A DNA stretch of 64,000 bases from Herbidospora sakaeratensis (GTDB taxonomy: Bacteria > Actinomycetota > Actinomycetes > Streptosporangiales > Streptosporangiaceae). Under the pieces are notes generated by a model. It saw nothing but the letters and a program-made list of their open reading frames with translations, ran no database searches and was not told the origin of the DNA. Shown here piece by piece: positions 37,440 through 45,064 of the stretch (the first letter of the stretch is position 1; each line of letters opens with the position of its first letter). The DNA lies in assembly GCF_001570525.1 (NCBI RefSeq), contig NZ_BBXC01000022.1, forward strand, positions 1-64,000. The letters are read 5' to 3'. The position numbers and the translations under genes were made by a program.

Positions 37440-37831
37440 CAGGCGGAACGTCTCGCCTCGATCGCCTCACGGGCGCGGCGCATCTCGGCCTTGAGCGCGG
37501 GCGCCGCCTGCTCGGCCACCTCACGCAGGACCGGGAAGCGCCCCTCCCACGTCTCGATGTACGCGGGCCCGAGCATCCGGTGCAGCAGGGGCCAGACTTC
37601 CAGCAGGTGGTCGGCCGTCAGGAAGTGCTCGACATCGGCCCGCACGCCCTCGGTGATGACGATCTGGTACATCATCAGGCACTGCGTGGGGTCGCTCAGG
37701 TCGAAACTGCGGAGACCTGACCAGCAGAGCTTCAAAGGGAGATCGACGACTCCCGTGGCAGGGCCGCGCAGCGCCTCCAATGAACTGGGCGCGCGGTCCG
37801 GGACATCCGCGTAGCGACTCGGCAGGGCCAT
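37439..37831 (-). CDS. Partner of the AbiEii-like protein, unknown
   Basis: 130 residues, no family recognised. VEHFLTADHLLEVWPLLHRMLGP is helical, and the C-terminus (ALKAEMRRAREAIEARR) is a charged helix. It is the first gene of a two-gene unit whose second member begins inside its stop. A -10 GATACT ends 6 nt before its ATG, so the mRNA is probably leaderless. By position it could be the antitoxin, but it has no clear HTH. Confidence 0.65.
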   Translation of the reverse strand: MALPSRYADVPDRAPSSLEALRGPATGVVDLPLKLCWSGLRSFDLSDPTQCLMMYQIVITEGVRADVEHFLTADHLLEVWPLLHRMLGPAYIETWEGRFPVLREVAEQAAPALKAEMRRAREAIEARRSA

Positions 37832-37892
37832 GGCCTCAGTATCCCCCGCCCCATCTCCTCGCGCAGGCCTTTGGTCCAGATCCTGTACAGGA

Positions 37893-38168
37893 CTAGGCGG
37901 GCCCCGCGCTCTGGACCACGTCGAACGTCCGCACCTCCGCCTGCCCCTGGCCGTGCCCCTGGCCGGCCCACCGCTGGAAGTCCTCCTCGCTGCGCCAGCG
38001 GGTGTAGACCAGGTATCGGTCGGTCCCCTCGACCGGGCGCAGCAGTTCGAACCACTCGAAGCCGTCGGCCGTCTCCACCGTTCCCGCCCGTCCGGCGAAC
38101 CGCTTCTCGAGGTCGTCCCGCATCTCGGCCGGGACGGTCAGGACGTTGATCTTCACTACCGATGCCAT
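37893..38168 (-). CDS. Antibiotic biosynthesis monooxygenase (ABM) domain protein
   Basis: 91 residues. NVLTVPAEMRDDLEKRFAGRAG, DGFEWFELLRPVEGTDRYLVYTRW and SEEDFQRWAG follow the ferredoxin-like ABM/IsdG/HmoA fold. It may be a heme-degrading or quinone-type oxygenase; single-domain members are often of unknown role. On its strand TAAGGT lies 6 nt before the ATG, so the mRNA is probably leaderless. It is divergent from the FAH gene by 32 bp. Confidence 0.82.
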   Translation of the reverse strand: MASVVKINVLTVPAEMRDDLEKRFAGRAGTVETADGFEWFELLRPVEGTDRYLVYTRWRSEEDFQRWAGQGHGQGQAEVRTFDVVQSAGPA

Positions 38169-38174
38169 GGCGCC

Positions 38175-38194
38175 ACCTTACGAGGCACTAGCCT
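38175..38194. promoter_or_regulatory. Back-to-back leaderless promoters
   Basis: The minus-strand -10 TAAGGT (38175-38180) serves the ABM gene and the plus-strand -10 TAGCCT (38189-38194) serves the FAH gene. Both are 6 nt from their start codons. The whole intergenic gap is 32 bp. Confidence 0.55.
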
Positions 38195-38200
38195 GGGACG

Positions 38201-38971
38201 GTGCGTATCGCGAGGTTCTCCACTGGTGGCGGGGTCGCCTTCGGTGTGGTCGAAGAGGGCGAGCAGGTGCTCGCGAGGATCGACGGTCATCCCTTCGGCG
38301 GGGTGTCGCTGACGGGGGAGCGGTTCCCCGTCGCCGAGGTCCGCATGGTGGCGCCCATGTTGCCGTCCAAGGTCGTGGCGATCGGGCGCAACTACGCCGA
38401 CCACGCCAGGGAGATGGGCAACGACGTACCGGAAGAGCCGATGATCTTCCTGAAGCCGTCGACGTCGGTGATCGGCCACAACGAGCCGATCGCCTATCCC
38501 GAGAACCTCACCCAGCACGTCGACTACGAGGGCGAGCTCGCCGTCGTCATCGGGCGGCTGTGCCGCGACGTGTCGGCCGAGCGGGCTGACGACGTCATCC
38601 TCGGTTACACCTGCGCCAACGACGTGACCGCGCGTGACCTGCAGCGTAAGGACGTCCAGTTCACCCGGGCCAAGGGGTTCGACACGTTCTGCCCCCTCGG
38701 GCCGTGGATCGAGACCGACCTCGACGCGTCCGACCTCGCGCTGACCACCACGGTCAACGGCGAGTTGCGGCAGAGCGGGCGCACCTCGCAGCTGATCTTC
38801 GACATCCCGGCGCTCATCGCCCACGTGACCGCCGTCATGACCCTCCTGCCGGGTGACGTCATCCTCACCGGCACTCCCGCCGGCGTCGGGCCGGTCAAGC
38901 CCGGTGACGAGGTCTCCGTGGGCATCGAAGGCATTGGAACTCTCACCAACAGGGTTGTCTCTCGTGACTGA
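38201..38971 (+). CDS. Fumarylacetoacetate hydrolase family protein
   Basis: 256 residues. [28 protein letters not shown] and [12 protein letters not shown] carry the metal-binding Glu residues of the FAH fold, and [15 protein letters not shown] is the C-terminal signature. Members hydrolyse C-C bonds in diketo acids or decarboxylate oxaloacetate; the substrate is not known. Start GTG 38201 is set by the -10 box 6 nt upstream. It overlaps the gltX start by 8 nt, so it is the first gene of a two-gene unit. Confidence 0.9.
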   Translation: MRIARFSTGGGVAFGVVEEGEQVLARIDGHPFGGVSLTGERFPVAEVRMVAPMLPSKVVAIGRNYADHAREMGNDVPEEPMIFLKPSTSVIGHNEPIAYPENLTQHVDYEGELAVVIGRLCRDVSAERADDVILGYTCANDVTARDLQRKDVQFTRAKGFDTFCPLGPWIETDLDASDLALTTTVNGELRQSGRTSQLIFDIPALIAHVTAVMTLLPGDVILTGTPAGVGPVKPGDEVSVGIEGIGTLTNRVVSRD

Positions 38972-40331
38972 GGTACGTGTTCGCTTCGCGCCGTCCCCCA
39001 CCGGCATGTTCCACGTGGGCGGCGCCCGCTCGGCCCTCTTCAACTGGGCGGTCGCCGAGCAGACCGGCGGGAAGTTCGTGCTCCGCATCGAGGACACCGA
39101 CGCCGCCCGCAACCGCCCCGAGTGGACCGACGGCATCATCTCGGCCCTGGCGTGGATCGGCATCAACAAGGACTCGCCGCTCTTCGAGGGCCCCTACTTC
39201 CAGTCGTCCTACGCCGACCAGCACCGCGAGACGGCCGCCCGCCTCCACAAGGAGGGCCGCGCCTACCACTGCACGTGCACCCGCGACGACGTCAAGGCCC
39301 GCACGGGCTCGGAGCACAAGGGCTACGACGGCCACTGCCGCGACCGCGGCCTGACCGAGGGCGCGTTGCGGTTCCGCACCCCCGACACCGGCGTCACCGT
39401 GGTCGAAGACCTGGTCAGGGGCGCGGTCGAGTTCCCCAACGACGCGATGGAAGACTTCGTGATCTCCCGCGCCGACGGATCGCCGCTGTTCGTGCTGGCC
39501 AACGTGGTCGACGACGTCGAGATGGGCATCACCGAGGTCGTCCGGGCCGAGGAGCACCTGTCGAACACGCCGAAGCAGCAGCTGTTGTGGGAGGCGCTCG
39601 GCCACACCCCGCCCGTGTGGGCGCACCTGCCGGTGATCGTCAACGAGAAGCGGCAGAAGTTGTCGAAGCGGCGCGACAAGGTCGCCCTGGAGTCCTACCG
39701 CGACGAGGGTTACCTGGCCGAGGCCATGGTCAACTACCTGATGCTGCTCGGCTGGGGCCCCGGCGACGACCGCGAGATCATGCCGTGGTCGGAGATGGCG
39801 CCCCTGTTCGACCTGCGCAAGGTGAACCTGTCGTCGGCCTTCTTCGACGAGAAGAAGCTGCGCGCCTTCAACGGCGAGTACATCCGCAAGCTCTCTCTGG
39901 CCGAGTTCGTCGAGCACTGCGAGCCGTTCCTCGACCCGTCGTGGGACCGCGAGGTCTTCCTGAAGGTCGCCGAGCTGGCCCAGACCCGCGTGGCGGTGCT
40001 GTCGGAGATCGCGCCCAACGTCGACTTCCTCTTCCTCGACGAGCCCGTCCACGACCAGCAGTCGTGGGACAAGGCGATGAAGGCCGGCGCGACCGAGATC
40101 CTCACCGGCTACGCCGAGCGCCTCGCCATCGCCGACTGGACCCCCGACGCCCTGAAGACCGCCCTTGAGGAGGTCGGCGCCGAACACGGCCTCAAGCTCG
40201 GCAAGGCCCAGGCCCCGGTCCGCGTGGCGATCACCGGCCGCACGGTCGGCCTCCCGCTGTTCGAGTCCATCGAGGTCCTCGGCCGCGAGAAGTCGATCGA
40301 GCGCGTCAACGCGGCCCTGTCCAAGCTCTGA
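38964..40331 (+). CDS. gltX: Glutamyl-tRNA synthetase
   Basis: Charges tRNA-Glu and, in organisms with GatCAB, also tRNA-Gln. 455 residues, a little shorter than many relatives. The class I HIGH region is [12 protein letters not shown] (H-V-G-G) and the KMSKS equivalent is KLSKRRDK. The start chosen is GTG 38964, giving [13 protein letters not shown], and it overlaps the FAH stop by 8 nt. The Cys/His zinc insert is intact (CTCTRDD and HCRDRG regions). tRNA-Gln and two tRNA-Glu genes lie about 3 kb downstream. Confidence 0.94.
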   Translation: MTEVRVRFAPSPTGMFHVGGARSALFNWAVAEQTGGKFVLRIEDTDAARNRPEWTDGIISALAWIGINKDSPLFEGPYFQSSYADQHRETAARLHKEGRAYHCTCTRDDVKARTGSEHKGYDGHCRDRGLTEGALRFRTPDTGVTVVEDLVRGAVEFPNDAMEDFVISRADGSPLFVLANVVDDVEMGITEVVRAEEHLSNTPKQQLLWEALGHTPPVWAHLPVIVNEKRQKLSKRRDKVALESYRDEGYLAEAMVNYLMLLGWGPGDDREIMPWSEMAPLFDLRKVNLSSAFFDEKKLRAFNGEYIRKLSLAEFVEHCEPFLDPSWDREVFLKVAELAQTRVAVLSEIAPNVDFLFLDEPVHDQQSWDKAMKAGATEILTGYAERLAIADWTPDALKTALEEVGAEHGLKLGKAQAPVRVAITGRTVGLPLFESIEVLGREKSIERVNAALSKL

Positions 40332-40338
40332 CACCGCT

Positions 40339-40375
40339 CGGCCGCCTGCCCCGCGAGAGGCAGGCGGCCGTTCTC
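40339..40375 (+). terminator. gltX terminator
   Basis: CGGCCGCCTGCC / GGCAGGCGGCCG, 12 perfect pairs, then TTCTC. Confidence 0.82.
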
Positions 40376-40385
40376 AAAAAGCTTT

Positions 40386-40495
40386 TTCCGTTACGGCTCC
40401 GCCCACCCCGGCCCCGCCCGCCGCCTCCGCCCCTCGCCGTGACCGGCGCCCACCACCGGTTCCCGGCTCGCGCCGCGACGCCCGCACCCCAGGGT
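40386..40495 (+). repeat. Dispersed post-terminator repeat, copy 3
   Basis: Core TTCCGTTACGGCTCCGCC (40386-40403) followed by a C-rich ~90 nt that aligns with copy 1 at 8605. It follows the gltX terminator in the same orientation. Confidence 0.65.
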
Positions 40496-40551
40496 CGCGG
40501 CCGGAAAAGACCAGGGTCCACAGGGCGTCACCCCGCCTCCACACTGAGCGC

Positions 40552-41130
40552 ATGTCCTTAAGTGCGAAGATCTCGCGCGCGTTCATCGCCGTCACCGTCG
40601 CCGCCACGGTCGTGGTGGCCCCGGCCGGGCCGGCGTCCGCCGGGGTCTGGCAGCTCACCGACGGGTTCGAACCCGCCACCAATCCGGAGTCCCGGTGGAC
40701 GCCCACGGTCGTCGACCAGTGCTGGGGGCCCTACTACACCGGCGGTCTCGGGCCGCCCCGCTCCGGCACCGGCTTCGCCCACTGGCGGGTGCTCTACCGG
40801 CCCGACTGGTGCGCGATCGGGCGCACCATCACCCTCACGCCGTTCATCACCCGCCCGGGGCCCATCAGGTGCACCGCGGGCGTCTGGGCGCGGCTGCGCG
40901 GCCAGGGTCCCCAACTGAACGTCGAAGTGATCGATCCCGACACCTGGACGTACATCGCCCTGAAGACGGTGCCGTATCCCGGCTGGCGGGCCGACTACAC
41001 CCTCCACACGGTGAGCTGGACCGCGCAGCGCGCCGACGTCGTGCTGCGGTTCGCCATGGCGGCCACGGACAACGGGCCCTACGCCGCCGAGATCGAGCTC
41101 GACGACGTCACCGTGCAGTGCACCTACTGA
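40552..41130 (+). CDS. Secreted protein with a carbohydrate-binding-like fold, unknown
   Basis: 192 residues. The signal peptide ends near GPASAG. The mature part has four Cys and a beta-rich plan (WQLTDGFEPATNPESRW, LNVEVIDPDTWTY, YAAEIELDDVTVQC) like a small jelly-roll carbohydrate-binding module. No catalytic motif is seen. It is an extracellular protein of unknown function. There is no strong ribosome site. It ends 3 bp from the convergent peptidase gene. Confidence 0.7.
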   Translation: MSLSAKISRAFIAVTVAATVVVAPAGPASAGVWQLTDGFEPATNPESRWTPTVVDQCWGPYYTGGLGPPRSGTGFAHWRVLYRPDWCAIGRTITLTPFITRPGPIRCTAGVWARLRGQGPQLNVEVIDPDTWTYIALKTVPYPGWRADYTLHTVSWTAQRADVVLRFAMAATDNGPYAAEIELDDVTVQCTY

Positions 41131-41133
41131 TCG

Positions 41134-43104
41134 TCAGAGCAGCCCGCGCCTCTCCAGGAGCGGTTCGATGCGCGGGTCGCGGCCGCGGAAGGCGCGGAAG
41201 GCGGCCATCGGGTCGGCGCTGCCGCCCTTCGACAGCAGCCGCGACCGGAAGAGGTCGCCGTTCTCCCTGGTCAGGCCGCCGTTCTCGGTGAACCAGTCGA
41301 CCGTGTCGGCGTCGAGGACCTCGCTCCAGATGTAGGAGTAGTAGCCCGCCGCGTAACCGCTGGCCCAGATGTGCGCGAAGTAGGTGCTCCGGTAGCGCGG
41401 CGGCACGGCCGGCAGGTCGAGCCCGGCCGCGCGCAGGGCGGCGACCTCGAAGGTCTCGGCGTCGCCGCCCTCGTAGTCGGTGTGCCAGGCCCAGTCGAGC
41501 AGAGTCGCGGCCAGGTATTCGACCGTCGCGAAGCCCTGGTTGAACTTCTGCGCCTCCAGCATGCGGTCGACCAGGTCGCGGGGCATCGGCTCGCCGGTCT
41601 CGTGGTGCTTGGCGTAGTTGGCCAGGATCTCGGGGTGGGTCGCCCACATCTCGTTGACCTGGGAGGGGTACTCGACGAAGTCGCGCGGCACCGACGTGCC
41701 GGAGAAACGCGGGAAGCGCACGTCGGAGAACAGGCCGTGCAGGGCGTGGCCGAACTCGTGGAACATCGTGTTGACCTCGTCGAAGGTCATCAGGGTCGGC
41801 TCGCCCTTGACGATGTTGAGGTTGTTGACCACCACCGGCCGGTAACCCGTCAGCCCCGACTGGTGCACGAGGCTGTTCATCCAGGCCCCGCCGCGCTTGG
41901 ACGCCCGCGCGTGGAAGTCGCCCAGGAACAGGCCCAGCGGCGAGCCGTCCTCGTTGGCGACCTCCCAGATCCGCACGTCGGGGTGGTAGCCGACGAGGTC
42001 GGCGCGTTCGGTGAACGAGAGGCCGTAGAGGCGGTGGGCGGCGTGGAAGACGCCGTCGACCAGCACGCGGTTGAGCTCGAAGTAGGGGCGCATGGCGGCG
42101 CTGTCGATGTCGTAGCGGGCCTGGCGCACCTTCTCGGCGTAGAACGACCAGTCCCAGGCCTCGATCGGGAAGCCGGCCTGCTCTTCGAGGGCCGCCTGCT
42201 CACGCCGGGCGTTGGCGACGGCGGGGGTGACGAGCTTGTCGAGCATCTCGGTGACCGCGCCGGTGGTGCCGGCGGTCTGGTCGGCCAGCGCGTATTCGGC
42301 GTGGTCGCGGTAGCCGAGCAGGTTGGCCCGCTCGCGGCGGAGCGCGGCGATCCGGGTGATCAGGTCGGCGTTGGCCGCCCCTCGGCCGGTGGAGGCGCGG
42401 TGGACGCGCTCGCGCAGCGACCGGTCGGTCAGCGACGACAGGGCGGGCTGCCCGGTCGGCAGGACCAGGGTGATCAGGTGTTTCCCGTCGAGGCCCCGCT
42501 CGTTCGCGGTCTCGCGCAGCCCGGCGATCTCGTCGGCGGTCAGGCCGTCGAGGGCCGCCGCGTCGTCGACCGCGACGGCCCGCGCGTTGGTGTCGTTGAG
42601 CAGGTTGAACTGGAAGGTCGCGGCCAGGCCGGACAGCTCCTCGTTGATCGCGCGCAGCCGGGCCTGCTGGTCGTCGTCGAGCTCGGCGCCCGCCCGGACG
42701 AAGTCGGTCAGGTAGCGCTGGAGCAGCCACCGCTCGTCCGGCACGTCGGTCTGCACGGCCTTGATCCGCGCGTAGAGCGCCGGATTGAGGGCGACGGCGT
42801 CGTTGTGGGCCGCCAGCTTCGGGGTGATCTCCTGCTGGATCTCCTGGATGCGGGGGGTGGTGTCGCTGCCCGCCTGGTTGAAGAAGGCGATGGAGACCCG
42901 CTGGAGCATGTCGCCGGCCCGTTCGAGCGCTTCGAGGGTGTTGGCGAAGGTCGCGGGCTCGGTCTGCGTCGCGATGGCGTCGATCTCGGCGAGGTGGTCG
43001 GCCATGGCCCGTTCGAACGCCGGAACGTAGTGTTCCTCCCTGATCTCCGCGAACGGCGGCAGCCGGTAGGGGAGGGCGCTGGGCGTGAGGAACGGGTTGG
43101 TCAT
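41134..43104 (-). CDS. M3 family metallopeptidase (Dcp-like)
   Basis: 656 residues, full length for a peptidyl-dipeptidase. The zinc motif is FHEFGHALHG (HExxH), with the third ligand Glu following in the FVEYPSQVNEMWA region. LTGYRPVVVNNLN and GAWMNSLV are M3 blocks. It is cytosolic by the absence of a signal peptide and would degrade oligopeptides. It is divergent from the tRNA cluster. Confidence 0.94.
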   Translation of the reverse strand: MTNPFLTPSALPYRLPPFAEIREEHYVPAFERAMADHLAEIDAIATQTEPATFANTLEALERAGDMLQRVSIAFFNQAGSDTTPRIQEIQQEITPKLAAHNDAVALNPALYARIKAVQTDVPDERWLLQRYLTDFVRAGAELDDDQQARLRAINEELSGLAATFQFNLLNDTNARAVAVDDAAALDGLTADEIAGLRETANERGLDGKHLITLVLPTGQPALSSLTDRSLRERVHRASTGRGAANADLITRIAALRRERANLLGYRDHAEYALADQTAGTTGAVTEMLDKLVTPAVANARREQAALEEQAGFPIEAWDWSFYAEKVRQARYDIDSAAMRPYFELNRVLVDGVFHAAHRLYGLSFTERADLVGYHPDVRIWEVANEDGSPLGLFLGDFHARASKRGGAWMNSLVHQSGLTGYRPVVVNNLNIVKGEPTLMTFDEVNTMFHEFGHALHGLFSDVRFPRFSGTSVPRDFVEYPSQVNEMWATHPEILANYAKHHETGEPMPRDLVDRMLEAQKFNQGFATVEYLAATLLDWAWHTDYEGGDAETFEVAALRAAGLDLPAVPPRYRSTYFAHIWASGYAAGYYSYIWSEVLDADTVDWFTENGGLTRENGDLFRSRLLSKGGSADPMAAFRAFRGRDPRIEPLLERRGLL

Positions 43105-43177
43105 CGGCCGGACTCCTTCGCGAAACGGGACTTTCAGCTTGTCACACCGCTCGTCGGCGAGGCGATCGGCTTTCGTT

Positions 43178-43207
43178 TTGGCAGTGGGCCCGGAGCTGGG
43201 CTATTCT
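43178..43207 (+). promoter_or_regulatory. tRNA cluster promoter
   Basis: -35 TTGGCA (43178-43183), 18-bp spacer, -10 TATTCT (43202-43207), about 45 nt upstream of tRNA-Gln. Confidence 0.6.
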
Positions 43208-43252
43208 TTCGGAGTCGCGAGCGATAAGCCCCCCGGGGAACAAGTTCGCTGA

Positions 43253-43324
43253 TGGGGTATGGTGTAATTGGCAACACGACTGATTCTGGTTCAGTTATTC
43301 TAGGTTCGAGTCCTGGTACCCCAG
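43253..43324 (+). tRNA. tRNA-Gln (CTG anticodon)
   Basis: 72 nt. Acceptor TGGGGTA pairs with TACCCCA, giving the weak U1-A72 pair typical of tRNA-Gln. Anticodon loop GATT-CTG-GT. T-loop GTTCGAGTC. Discriminator G; no CCA encoded. Confidence 0.93.
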
Positions 43325-43342
43325 CGCACGTAGTGCAGCTTT

Positions 43343-43415
43343 GCTCCCGTCGTCTAGTGGCCTAGGACGCCGCCCTCTCAAGGCGGTAACGGCGGTTCGA
43401 ATCCGCTCGGGAGTA
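43343..43415 (+). tRNA. tRNA-Glu (CTC anticodon), copy 1
   Basis: 73 nt. Acceptor GCTCCCG/CGGGAGT with a terminal G-U pair; anticodon stem CCGCC/GGCGG around CTCTCAA (anticodon CTC). TTCGAATC T-loop. No CCA encoded. Confidence 0.94.
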
Positions 43416-43444
43416 CGAGATTTCCCTCTCACCAGCAGTTCTAG

Positions 43445-43517
43445 GGCTCCGTCGTCTAGCGGCCTAGGACGCCGCCCTCTCAAGGCGGTAGCGGCGGTTC
43501 GAATCCGCTCGGGGCTA
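43445..43517 (+). tRNA. tRNA-Glu (CTC anticodon), copy 2
   Basis: 73 nt, nearly identical to copy 1 in the D, anticodon and T arms but with a different acceptor stem (GGCTCCG/CGGGGCT, two G-U pairs). Probably functional, with a weaker acceptor stem. Confidence 0.9.
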
Positions 43518-43522
43518 CCTCG

Positions 43523-43554
43523 AAAACGGACTTCCACCTGGAAGTCCGTTTTTT
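43523..43554 (+). terminator. tRNA operon terminator
   Basis: AACGGACTTCC / GGAAGTCCGTT, 11 perfect pairs, followed by TTTT. Confidence 0.92.
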
Positions 43555-43569
43555 GTTGCCCTCAGATTA

Positions 43570-43584
43570 GATAGTGCTACTATC
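43570..43584. promoter_or_regulatory. Operator overlapping the redoxin promoter
   Basis: GATAGT-gct-ACTATC, a perfect inverted repeat that covers the -10 TACTAT (43578-43583). TTGTTG at 43553 is a candidate -35. The ATG is 6 nt after the -10. A bound repressor would block RNA polymerase. The regulator is unknown. Confidence 0.65.
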
Positions 43585-43589
43585 GATAC

Positions 43590-44525
43590 ATGAGCTATCT
43601 ACTGGTGGACGGACGCGTGGAGACCATCCCCGGGGCCGTGGTGCCCCACGGCGTCCCGCTGATGGGCTGGGAGCGCAAGCCGCACGGGTGGTGCCGGGGA
43701 GACGCCTGCATCCCGGCCTTCCGGGCCGCCGCGGCCGAATCGGCCGAGGGCGTCGACGTGGTGAAGTTCGCCGAGCTCCTCGGGCGTCCCGTGGTGGCGG
43801 GCGAGGGGGTCGTCGCGGTCGGCGAGCCCGTCACGGCCGATCTGGGCGTCGCGCCCGGTTTCACCCTCGACGGGTTCACCCTGTCGTCGCTGCGGGGCCG
43901 CAAGGTCGTGCTGGTCTTCTGGGCGTCGTGGTGCGGGTGCCGCTACGACCTGCCGGCCTGGCTGGCCCTCGGCGAGGAGCTGCCCGTGGAGATCGTGCCG
44001 ATCTCCCTCGACCGGTCCCGCGCCGACGCCGCCGAGTGGCACGACGGGCCCGTCGACGCCGAGGGCGTCGTGGCCGAGCTCTACAACGTCGTCAACGTGC
44101 CGACCGTGGTCTGGATCGACGAGGAGGGCCGCGTCGCCCGTCCTCAAGACACCATGACCGCGACCGACGCCTTCCGCGCCATGAACGGCCTGTCGTCGGA
44201 GGCGGCCGTCGCGGCGCTGCGCCACTGGGCGCTGACCGGCGAGTCGGGCGCCTCGGGCCGGAGCCTGCGCCGGGCCACCGAGGGGGAACGGACCGCCCGC
44301 CTGCACGCCCGGATCGCCGCCTGGGCCTTCCGCGAGGGCCGTCCCGGCCAGGCCCGCCACCACCTGGCGGTCGCGGCCGAACTGGCCCCCCACGACGTCG
44401 CGATCAGGCGCGGGCTGATGCCGCTCGACGGCGTCGACCCGTTCGGCGACGCCTACTTCGCCCTCAGGGGCGAACTGGAGGACGCGGGCATCGCGATCTA
44501 CCGTCCGCTGCCCGACTGGAGCTGA
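43590..44525 (+). CDS. Thioredoxin-fold (redoxin/TlpA-like) protein
   Basis: 311 residues. The thioredoxin-like domain (about 90-205) has WASWCGCRYDLPAW, with WCGC in place of the usual WCxxC resolving pair, and NVVNVPTVVWIDEEG with the cis-Pro. An N-terminal ~85-residue domain (PHGWCRGDACIPAF, two Cys) and a C-terminal helical domain flank it. There is no signal peptide, so it is cytosolic. It is probably leaderless and controlled by the operator over its -10. It may be a peroxide- or thiol-linked oxidoreductase; the partner is unknown. Confidence 0.78.
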   Translation: MSYLLVDGRVETIPGAVVPHGVPLMGWERKPHGWCRGDACIPAFRAAAAESAEGVDVVKFAELLGRPVVAGEGVVAVGEPVTADLGVAPGFTLDGFTLSSLRGRKVVLVFWASWCGCRYDLPAWLALGEELPVEIVPISLDRSRADAAEWHDGPVDAEGVVAELYNVVNVPTVVWIDEEGRVARPQDTMTATDAFRAMNGLSSEAAVAALRHWALTGESGASGRSLRRATEGERTARLHARIAAWAFREGRPGQARHHLAVAAELAPHDVAIRRGLMPLDGVDPFGDAYFALRGELEDAGIAIYRPLPDWS

Positions 44526-44566
44526 CGATTTGCCTCCGGCCAGCCCTGGGTTCCAAAATTAGACTC

Positions 44567-45064
44567 ATGACGACCACGATGCAGAGCCGGACCCACTCCT
44601 GGGCGCCCCCGACGATCCCCGCCGACGCCGCAGAGATGTCGGGGCTGGAGTTCCTCCAGGCCATGCTCGACGGGACGATTCCGGCCCCGCCCATCGCGGG
44701 CACCCTGGGCTTCACCATGCTCCGGGTCGAGAAGGGGCTGGCCGTCTTCGAGGGGGAGACCGGTGAGCATCAGTACAACCCGATGGGCACCGTGCACGGC
44801 GGCTACTTCGCCACCCTGCTCGACTCGGCCCTCGGGTGCGCGGTCATGACCGCCCTGCCGGCGGGGCGGGCGTACACGACCGTGCAGCTCAACGTGAACA
44901 TGATCAGGCCCGCGTTCGCGCACACCGGGCCGCTGCGTTGCGAGGCGAAGACCCTGCACGTCGGCCGGACCACCGCCACCGCCGAAGGGGCGCTCGTGGG
45001 CGTGAACGACGGCAAGCTCTACGCCCACGGCACCACGACCTGCGCGGTCTTCGCCCTGCGTTAG
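44567..45064 (+). CDS. PaaI family hotdog thioesterase
   Basis: 165 residues. GTVHGGYFATLLDSALG is the PaaI hotdog active-site helix, with the Asp acid in LLDSALG, and YTTVQLNVNMIRPA follows. It hydrolyses acyl-CoA esters; specificity is not known. ATG 44567 is chosen as the first in frame after the redoxin stop; the same frame is open further upstream but that part is antisense-type read-through of the redoxin gene. Its stop shares bases with the convergent acidic protein gene. Confidence 0.85.
   Translation: MTTTMQSRTHSWAPPTIPADAAEMSGLEFLQAMLDGTIPAPPIAGTLGFTMLRVEKGLAVFEGETGEHQYNPMGTVHGGYFATLLDSALGCAVMTALPAGRAYTTVQLNVNMIRPAFAHTGPLRCEAKTLHVGRTTATAEGALVGVNDGKLYAHGTTTCAVFALR

Noticed and set aside
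43574-44566. A long open frame that runs from the redoxin start into the thioesterase
   Set aside because: It is out of frame with the redoxin gene and low-complexity; only the part from 44567 is coding.
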